64,000 nucleotides of DNA from Ephydatia muelleri (Eukaryota > Porifera > Demospongiae > Spongillida > Spongillidae): assembly GCA_013339895.1 (NCBI GenBank), contig JABACO010000013.1:712573-776572 (forward strand), written 5' to 3'. The translations under genes were made by a program, and so were the position numbers. The notes beneath the pieces are model-generated. The model had not been told where the DNA came from, did not search any database, and saw only the letters and a list, made by a program, of their open reading frames with translations. Each line of letters starts with the position of its first letter. Position 1 is the stretch's first letter. This document shows, one piece after another, positions 56,356-64,000 of this stretch.

Positions 56356-59300
56356 ATGATGGTAAGGAACTGCTCTCTTGAGTCAGCCCACTGTATTAGG
56401 AAGTGGATTCAATCCGTCTGCCCTCCGAAAAGCCCGCGCAAATCATCCTTCTGAAGGAGGGGACCGATACTTCTCAAGGAAAGCCCCAGATCATCAGCAA
56501 CATCAACGCATGCGAGATAGTGGCCGAGGCCGTTGCGACCACGCTGGGTCCTAGAGGCATGGACAAACTTATCGTGGACGGTCACGGTGAGTGGGCCCTG
56601 CAAGATGGCATGAACTGTTAATAATCAGAGCAACTCTAAAACACAGGGAAGACGACTATTTCAAATGACGGTGCCACTATAATGAAGCTATTGGACGTTG
56701 TACACCCAGCTGCAAAATCTCTTGTCGATATCTCTCTATCCCAAGATTCAGAGGCCCGTAATTGTACCCGTTTCGTGACCAATGCTAAGCGTTTAGCACT
56801 TCGCCTTTCCTCCTTCCTTAAACCAACAGGTTGGAGACGGGACCACAACTGTTGTGCTCCTGGCGGCGGAGGTTTTGAAAAACTGCAAGACCTTTGTGGA
56901 GGACGACGTCCATCCCCAGGTCATCGTGCGCGGTGTCAGAAAGGCCTCGCAGCTGGCGCTACAGAGAATCCGAGACATTGCTACGCACGTCAGACGAGAT
57001 GATCCGGCGTAAGTGGGGAGGGGGGGGGGGGGGGGCCAAGATGTATCTATAAGTTAAGCACGGTTTCAAATGTTGCCATATTTTTTTGAATGCATCAGAG
57101 CTTTGTGTGTGTGCAGCTTTCTTTACATTTAGAATATGAATGGAGGCTTTTGGGGACTGGGATCATGTAGAATGGGTTATGTAGGGAGGGTGAGGGTGTG
57201 TGATTTGGACAACTTGAATTCCCACAATTTTGCCTCCTGCATAGCAGACTGTATTTGCTGTATTTTTATACAGTGTTGAAAACAGGTACAATTCATTTTC
57301 ATTACAAGCATTGCTGCTTTTATTCCACCCCCTCCAGCAGCATGTGTGATCCGTAACTAGGGACATTGGGACACTGGGCACACCAGGGGACACTGGGCAC
57401 AACAGGGACATGGGCACACCAGGGGACACTGGGCACAACAGGGGACACTGGGCACACCAGGGGACACTGGGCACACCAGGGGACACTGGGCACACCAGGG
57501 GACACTGGGCACAACAGGGACATGGGCACACCAGGGGACACTGGGCACACCAGGGGACACTGGGCACACCAGGGGACACTGGGCACACCAGGGGACACTG
57601 GGCACACCAGGGGACACTGGGCACACCAGGGGACACTGGGCACACCAGGGGACACTGGGCACACCAGGGGACACTGGGCACAACAGGGACACTGTACAAC
57701 AGGGGACATGGGCACAACAGGGGACACTGTGTACACCAGGGGACATGGGCACACCAGGGGACACTGGGCACACCAGGGGACATGGGCACACCAGGGGACA
57801 CTGGGCACACCAGGGGACACTGGGCACACCAGGGGACACTGGGCACACCAGGGGACACTGGGTACAACAGGTGGCACATATCTGTTGCACAGCTGAGTAC
57901 TCTAGTTGATGTCAAGCTGGATCATAGTGCAGCGGGGAAACAATTCTGGTCCACAAACGATATGGACCTTTCTATCAAAGTGTTTGTTCTTGGTGACAGT
58001 GCTTGCCCCCTCCTCCCCCACGTACAACTTGTGCAGGGAGCAGCGAAGCTTGCTCGAGAAGTGTGCTTCCACAGCGCTGAACTCCAAACTGATAGCACAC
58101 CAGAAGGGCTTCTTCTCCAAGATGGTGGTTGATGCTGTCATGCTGCTTGATGAACTCCTCCCACTCAACATGATTGGCATCAAGAAAGTCCAGGGAGGGT
58201 CTCTGGAGGTGAGCACTGATTAGAAGTTCAGGGAGGTCTCTGGAAGTGAGCACTAATTAGAAGTTCCAGGGAGGGTCTCTGGATGTGAGCAGTAATTAGA
58301 AGGTCGAGGGAGGGTCTGTAAAGTCTGTCATAAATTGGAACTTGTGCTCTCTGGAGGTGAGCACTAATAGAGGGTTTTGCGTTGTTTGTAGATTAAAAAG
58401 AAATGCAGCTAGATACGTTTATTCCAGAAATGTAGCCATGGAAATACCAAAGTAATGTGGTCCAGAAGCAGTCATTCAGTCTGTTTAGTTTACATCAATG
58501 AACCTGTTGAGTCGGCAGAAGGTGTGGTGTGTGTTGTACATGTCAGAGGAGGGATGGGATTCCCCTTAACCTGCAAAGTGTTGTGTGGAGTTGTAAATTT
58601 AGATAATGGCTTTTTGTATTACGTGATGAGATGAGCACCTTTCTTCAGAATGTAGGAGTGAAATGTACAGGACAAGGTAACCCCATTAGACGTGTGTCTA
58701 AAACATGGCCCGTGGGAGTACGTAGTGAGCCTGTAGGTCTAGATTAAACCAGGTGGAGTAGATGCCTGTGTTCAGGAAGGATCGTGGGTGTACTGTGGTG
58801 AACATGTTAACACTTGGAGTAAGGTACCTGCTCTTTTAGGATTCCAGGCTGATAGCGGGTGTGGCTTTCAAGAAGACCTTCTCGTATGCTGGCTTTGAGA
58901 TGCAGCCGAAGAAGTACACCCAGCCAAAGATAGCCCTGCTCAACGTGGAGCTGGAACTGAAGGCTGAGAAGGAGAATGCTGAAGTTAGAGTGGAGAGTGT
59001 GGAGGTACAGTGAGTGTGGAGTGGAGTGTGTGGAGGTACAGTGAGTGGAGGGAGAGTGTGGTACAGTGAGTGTGGAGGGAGGTACAGTGAGTGTGGAGGG
59101 AGGTACAGTGAGTGTGGAGGGAGGTACAGTGAGTGTGGAGGGAGGTACAGTGAGTGTGGAGGGAGGTACAGTGAGTGTGGAGGGAGGTACAGTGAGTGTG
59201 GAGGGAGGTACAGTGAGTGTGGAGGGAGGTACAGTGAGTGTGGAGGGAGGTACAGTGAGTGTGGAGGGAGGTACAGTGAGTGTGGAGGGAGGTACAGTGA

Positions 59301-61781
59301 GTGTGGAGGGAGGTACAGTGAGTGTGGAGGGAGGTACAGTGAGTGTGGAGGGAGGTACAGTGAGTGTGGAGGGAGGTACAGTGAGTGTGGAGGGAGGTAC
59401 AGTGAGTGTGGAGTGGAGTGTGGAGAGAGGTACAGTGAGTGTGGAGTGGAGAGTGTGGAGGGAGGTACAGTGAGTGGAGTGGGAGGTACAGTGAGTGTGG
59501 AGTGTGGAATGGGAGAGAAATGAGTATTTAGGGGTCATCATGTAGCCATCTTTTATAACCTCTGTGTTTTACAAAGGAGTACCAGTCGATCGTGGATGCA
59601 GAGTGGACGATCCTGTACGAGAAGCTGGACAAGATAGTTATGAGCGGTGCCAAGGTGGTGTTCTCCAAGCTGCCCATTGGGGACGTGGCTACCCAGTACT
59701 TTGCTGATAGGGATGTGTTCTGTGCTGGACGAGTCCCAGAGGAAGACCTGCGTCGTACCATGAAGGCTTGCGGAGGTGCCATCCAGACCTCCATCAACAA
59801 GCTCACCAGTGACGTGCTGGGAAGGTGCGAGTTGTTTGAAGAGCAGCAGATTGGCGGAGATAGGTGAGGATGGGGAGGAGAGGGATGATGGGAGAAGAGG
59901 TGTGGTGTCGTAAAGGGGAGGGGAGCTGTGTGCTACATAAGTGGACACACAAATTGCCACTTACCAGTGTCGATTTTTAGCTGTTACTGTGTCCACGTTG
60001 CCATGACAGTCATGTGACCCCACTCTCAGGTACAACGTTCTAACGGGTTGCCCGCAGGCAAAGACGTGTACCGTCATACTGAGGGGCGGAGCCGAACAGT
60101 TCATCGAAGAGACTGAGAGATCTCTCCATGACGCCATCATGATTGTGAGGAGGACATTGAAGAACGACACAGTGGTTGCAGGTACGGTAGGATGGGAGGG
60201 TCTAGATGAAGGACTGGGGGTGGGAAGGACTAGATGAAAGGACTGGGGGTGGGAAGGACTAGATGAAAGGACTGGGGATGGGAAGGACTAGATGAAGGAC
60301 TGGGATGGGAATGACTAGATGAAAGGACTGGGAATGGGAGGGTCTAGATGAAAGGACTGGGGATGGGAAGGACTGGATGAAAGGACTGGGGATGGGAAGG
60401 ACTAGATGAAAGGGCTTGGGAAAGCATGGAATAGTGGTTGAACGCAGTATGCACTGGAGATGAGATGGAGGACTGGGGATGAGATGGAGGACTGGGGATG
60501 AGATGGAGGACTGGGGATGAGATGGAGGACTGGGGATGAGATGGAGGACTGGGATGAGATGGAGGACTGAGGGGATGAGATGGATGAGATGAGATGGATT
60601 GAGATGGAGGATGAGGGGATGAGATGTAGGACTGGAGGGATGGAGATGGAGGACTGGGGATGAGATGGAGGCGATGAGGGATGAGATGGATGAGATGGAG
60701 GACTGAGGGGATGAGATGAGGACTGAGGGGATGAGATGGAGGACTGAGGGATGAGATGGAGGACTGAGGGGATGAGATGGGGACTGAGGGGATGAGATGG
60801 AGGACTGAGGGGATGAGATGGAGGTATGAGGGGATGAGATGAGGGACTGAGGGGATGAGATGGAGGACTGAGGGGATGAGATGGAGGACTGAGGGGATGA
60901 GATGGATGAGATGGAGGACTGAGGGGATGAGATGGATGAGATGGAGGACTGAGGGGATGAGATGGAGGACTGAGGGGATGAGATGGAGGACTGAGGGGAT
61001 GAGATGGAGGACTGAGGGATGAGATGGAGGACTGAGGGATGAGATAGGATGAGATGGAGGACTGAGGGGATGAGATGGAGGACTGAGGGGATGAGATGGA
61101 TGAGGATGAGATGAGGACTGAGGGGATGAGATGGAGGACTGAGGGGATGAGATGGGGGATGGTGTTGGAAGGAGTGAATGATGAATGAGTGTGGTCTAAT
61201 GACGAGGAAGGGGGATGGGGTAACAAGTTTGAAGGGGTTCTATTGTGTTTGATAGTTGCTTTCTTTCTGGGGGTGCAGGAGGTGGTGCAATTGAGATGGA
61301 GCTGAGCAAGTATCTGCGTGAGTACGCTCGCACCATTGCCGGCAAAGAGCAGCTGATCATCAATGCGGTCGCCAAGGCGCTGGAAGTCATTCCAAGGCAG
61401 CTGTGCGACAACGCTGGGTTTGACTCCATCAACATTTTGAACAGGCTGAGGGAGAAGCATGCTAAAGGTATGCGAATCATGCCATTACTCCTGCTGTTCC
61501 TCTTCCCCCTAAAATAAAATTAAATTATTATTTTTTTTCCCCCTCGTTATAAACCTGACACAGCTGGGAACATGTGGTTTGGTGTGGACATCACCAAGGA
61601 GACCATTGCGGACAACTTTGAGTCGTGTGTGTGGGAGCCGGCCATGATGAAGACCAACGCCATCACGGCTGCATGCGAGGCAGCCTGCCTCATCCTCTCT
61701 GTGGACGAGACCATCCAGAACCCCAAATCCAACGTGGAGCCCCCCGGTCCCCTTCCTGGTCGCCCAATGCATAGACACTGA
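56356..61781 (+). CDS. CCT7: CCT7, eta subunit of the TCP-1/TRiC chaperonin
   Basis: Cytosolic group II chaperonin subunit. Exon 1 has only six coding bases (ATGATG, 56356-56361); exon 2 starts at 56433 to give [20 protein letters not shown]. Further blocks: [38 protein letters not shown], the ATP-binding [219 protein letters not shown] and [21 protein letters not shown] is at 61779-61781. The [13 protein letters not shown] segment is typical of the eta subunit. Several introns are built almost wholly of minisatellites. Confidence 0.95.
57365..57878. repeat. 19-bp minisatellite in CCT7 intron
   Basis: About 27 copies of CCAGGGGACACTGGGCACA with AACAGGGACATGGG variants. Confidence 0.96.
58186..58370. 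repeat. Exon-end/donor-site tandem repeat in CCT7
   Basis: The exon end CAGGGAGGGTCTCTGGAG followed by GTGAGCACTGATTAGAAGTT is repeated downstream at about 58229 and 58268 with small changes; a fourth partial copy, CTCTGGAGGTGAGCACTAAT, is at about 58347. The period is about 38 bp. Confidence 0.9.
59000..59515. repeat. 21-bp donor-site minisatellite in CCT7 intron
   Basis: The unit is GTGTGGAGGGAGGTACAGTGA, about 20 copies, starting at the exon end GAGTGTGGAG / GTACAGTGAGTG (junction 59004/59005). Each unit repeats GAG-GTACAGTGA. Confidence 0.95.
60185..60422. repeat. 29-bp minisatellite in CCT7 intron
   Basis: About eight copies of AGGACTAGATGAAAGGACTG-GGGATGGGA, beginning about 15 bp after the donor. 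Confidence 0.93.
60450..61165. repeat. 21-bp minisatellite in CCT7 intron
   Basis: Units of GATGGAGGACTGAGGGGATGA with frequent one- or two-base deletions, in the same intron as the 29-bp array. Confidence 0.94.
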
Positions 61782-62429
61782 TTTGAGCACTACCCAATGT
61801 TTTGGGGGGGGAGAGAAGAGGGTTAGTTTCAAATGAGTGCTGCATACAGTTCTGCTTGTTAAGTACATCATCACTTGTAAAGATTGATGTAAATGTTCGG
61901 AATATATTCAGAGTGCTGAAAATCACAATGGCTTGTGTTTGCTTTACTTTAATACTGCAGTCAGTGGTGTAAAAAAGCAAGAAATTAGGGATGAGTGGTG
62001 CATTGCAGGTGTACCACTCCTAGCTAGCTCCGTCGTGTCAGTTATTTTGTACCTCATAATAGAAGTGAAATAATGATCGTATGATAGTCAACAGTAAGGT
62101 GTCAAAGTGGTGGGTATCTGTCATGTGTAGCCACACCTATATGTATCTGTGCTGTGTAGCCACACCTATATGCATCTGTGCTGTGTAGCCACACCTATAT
62201 GCATCTGTGCTGTGTAGCCACACCTATATGCAGCTGGGCTCTGTCCAACTAAGGCAAAGAACGGGTTTCTGTGACAGTTTGAGTGAGACGAGTACATTAC
62301 CAATGACTAGGACACCCTTGTTCCCATCTCAGCACCAGGTAAAAATCATTATACACACCAGTTATTCCAATAACAATAACAAATAAAAATCTGATCTCCA
62401 ATCCAAAAGAAAAGAAAAAGAAAGAAGTG
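61782..62429. other. Convergent 3' region, CCT7 / VPS33B
   Basis: About 650 bp of AT-rich sequence, probably 3' UTRs. It contains four copies of a 29-bp unit (TGTGTAGCCACACCTATATG-type) at 62125-62230. Confidence 0.65.
62125..62230. repeat. 29-bp minisatellite
   Basis: About four copies, with TGTGCTGTGTAGCCACACCT as the core. Confidence 0.93.
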
Positions 62430-64000
62430 TTAGTTGCTTTTCACAAGACTCTCCAAGAGAGTGGTGGCAGAGATAATGTTTGTGGTTGCCACGACAATCT
62501 TGCAATCCAGTTCTTCTCCAAGGCGTTGCAGGGCATTTATCTCTGAAAATGTGCACCCTCCGACAAAATAGACGACAATGGTACGACCGCCCTGGCCAGG
62601 TGGCTTTCCACCCTTCTCTCTTTTCTTGATGGACACAGGGGCGGCGGCACTACTTGGTGGGACAGCTGGACCTTTCCACATCTTGCTGATGTCTTCCATC
62701 GCCTTCCAGCTGCCGTTCTCTATGACGCTCTTGATGGCCGTGCAGCCGAGAGGAAGGTAAGTGCCTCCAAACACGTAGGACATGTCCTCGACACGCTCCA
62801 TCTCTTCAGGGGAGGTGCACTTGGGTACCAGCTTGAGCGCCTTGTTGAACTGCTTGAAGCTGCTCTGGTAGGTGATCTGGTCCCCTGTCCTCTCCCGAAG
62901 CAAGCCCAGCTGCTCCAGAGTGTAAAACGTAGACAGGTTATTGTAGCCATAGCTCTGGAGGTACTGCAGCTTCATCGACTGGTAGTATCTAGACTTGATT
63001 CCTCCACTGGTGAGTGACAGCAGGCACAGGAGGCGTATGGGCTGGAGGGACGAGACCTGACGCTGTATGCACTCCTCTATGTACTCGAATATCGGCCCAG
63101 TGTCCTGACCTTCGAGGATGGCCCTCTCGTAGCTGAGCTGCCTCTTGAAGTCCTCCACCTTCTTCTGCGTCACGATCTTCTCGCTCACGCGCAAGTGGGT
63201 TGAGAGGGACTCGTGCTTCTTCTTCAGTTCGGGCAGCTGGGTCACAAACTCCTTGAGGTCTCTGATATCTTTTGCGCCCTTACCCGTGTCGTAATTCCCT
63301 TTCAGTTCCTGCGTCAGTCTGGATAGTATGCGGGGTACCTTACTGAAAAGTTGTCCCCTTATCAGTATGAAGACAGGATCGGTGGAGTTCACGAGGACCT
63401 TGGTGTCTGTCAGGCGACCGGTTGTCGCTTTAGTCACCTGGATGAAGCCGTTGTGGATGCCTAGAGTATCGTCCAGCATCCCTTCGTAGGTCATCTGCGA
63501 GCACAGTGGGGTTACCAGGTCCACGCTGCGATCGATCATGATGAGCTCCGATATACTGTGGTCCCCCCACGACTCTTCCCTGATACCGTACGCCTTCCTC
63601 AACCTTTGAAGCAGGTCAGAGATCGTCTTCGACAACGTCCCTTTGCTCCTAAAGGTCTTGATGGTCCCGTAGAGGCACTCCAGCTGGATCACAGACTGAG
63701 CCACAGAGTGGAGGAGGGTGTAGTCTCCGTGGAGATACAGGGCCTGGGTCGCGTCTGGGACCTCCAGGGACAGTATGTGCTCGTCCAGGGGGATCAGGTA
63801 GAGGTTCCACTCGTGGATCATGACTTGACCAAAGACTCCATCTCTCTCCAGTACCATGTCACAGCAGGCCAGCTTCCTGGGCACAAAGACGACGTTGTAG
63901 TTGATCCTAACACCGTCCTTCATGTCCTGAGTGATGTGGTTGGAGATGGCGGAGGTGGAACCGACCTCGGGACGTACGATGTAGTAGCGGTGGTAGCCCG
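62430..64000 (-). CDS. VPS33B: VPS33B, Sec1/Munc18-type vesicle tethering protein (5' end beyond window)
   Basis: SM protein that with VPS16B/VIPAS39 acts in endosome-lysosome and apical sorting. The frame is open from the window edge (GYHRYYIVRPEVGSTSAISN) to TAA 62432-62430, over 520 residues without an intron. Blocks: CDMVLERDGVFGQVMIHEWN, LYLIPLDEHILSLEVPDATQ, SELIMIDRSVDLVTPLCSQM-TYEGMLDDTLGI, YIEECIQRQVSSLQPIRLLC, LSLTSGGIKSRYYQSMKLQY-LQSYGYNNL, MSYVFGGTYLPLGCTAIKSV and the C-terminal VVYFVGGCTFSEINALQRLG. MVLE-x2-G, EW-x3-L-PLD and GGCTFSEI fit VPS33B better than VPS33A. The ATG at 63923 is internal, since conserved sequence continues upstream. Confidence 0.93.
   Translation of the reverse strand, partial: GYHRYYIVRPEVGSTSAISNHITQDMKDGVRINYNVVFVPRKLACCDMVLERDGVFGQVMIHEWNLYLIPLDEHILSLEVPDATQALYLHGDYTLLHSVAQSVIQLECLYGTIKTFRSKGTLSKTISDLLQRLRKAYGIREESWGDHSISELIMIDRSVDLVTPLCSQMTYEGMLDDTLGIHNGFIQVTKATTGRLTDTKVLVNSTDPVFILIRGQLFSKVPRILSRLTQELKGNYDTGKGAKDIRDLKEFVTQLPELKKKHESLSTHLRVSEKIVTQKKVEDFKRQLSYERAILEGQDTGPIFEYIEECIQRQVSSLQPIRLLCLLSLTSGGIKSRYYQSMKLQYLQSYGYNNLSTFYTLEQLGLLRERTGDQITYQSSFKQFNKALKLVPKCTSPEEMERVEDMSYVFGGTYLPLGCTAIKSVIENGSWKAMEDISKMWKGPAVPPSSAAAPVSIKKREKGGKPPGQGGRTIVVYFVGGCTFSEINALQRLGEELDCKIVVATTNIISATTLLESLVKSN

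Noticed and set aside
57163-57915. Collagen-like and Cys/Pro-rich frames.
   Set aside because: Translation of the 19-bp array in a CCT7 intron.

Overview
This is eukaryotic DNA, almost certainly from an early-branching animal; I favour a sponge. The evidence is a set of recognisable metazoan genes split by many short introns with GT..AG borders: an EBF/COE transcription factor, KCTD9, a RAP80/UIMC1 homologue, CtBP-like, MAEA, VPS33B, CCT7, CDC23, NT5C2 and ZDHHC16. Genes are packed very closely (about 47 to 130 bp between several neighbours) and nearly every larger intron contains its own minisatellite or GT/CA microsatellite. The species call is inference; no mitochondrial or rRNA marker is present.

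Layout. Positions 1-9092 and 15071-24134 are two near-identical arms of a 9 kb inverted repeat. Each arm carries the 3' part of MRPL46, ZDHHC16, an ENTPD4/7-type apyrase and the 3' part of CDC23. The left arm stops exactly at a 1000-N gap (9093-10092), and each arm has private single-base indels. The simplest reading is a second haplotype contig scaffolded head-on, not a real duplication. Between the arms, 10383-10548 is the last exon of an unidentified gene. UIMC1 (minus, 10738-14452) and MRPL46 (plus, from 14509) are divergent. Right of the arm lie the complete CDC23 (minus, to 26481) and the 5' part of NT5C2 (plus, from 27463), the latter cut by a second 1000-N gap (28673-29672).

From 29673 to 34194 I recognise no gene, only tandem repeats. 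Then come a small two-exon gene of unknown function (34195-34507), MAEA (34555-36410, minus), a CtBP-like dehydrogenase (36492-37548, plus, with a poly-C frameshift), a membrane-anchored esterase-like protein lacking the nucleophile serine (37676-39922, minus), KCTD9 (40048-44501, plus), EBF/COE (47413-55645, minus), CCT7 (56356-61781, plus) and VPS33B (62430 to beyond the right edge, minus).

The genes are housekeeping and regulatory genes without an evident joint pathway, so this is not an operon or defence island. The most interesting signals are: two CCT7 introns in which the 5' splice site itself has been tandemly amplified; a related array in CDC23; a RAP80 homologue with a duplicated C-terminal exon and coding minisatellites; the serine-less esterase-like membrane protein; and the large inverted repeat with reciprocal lesions.
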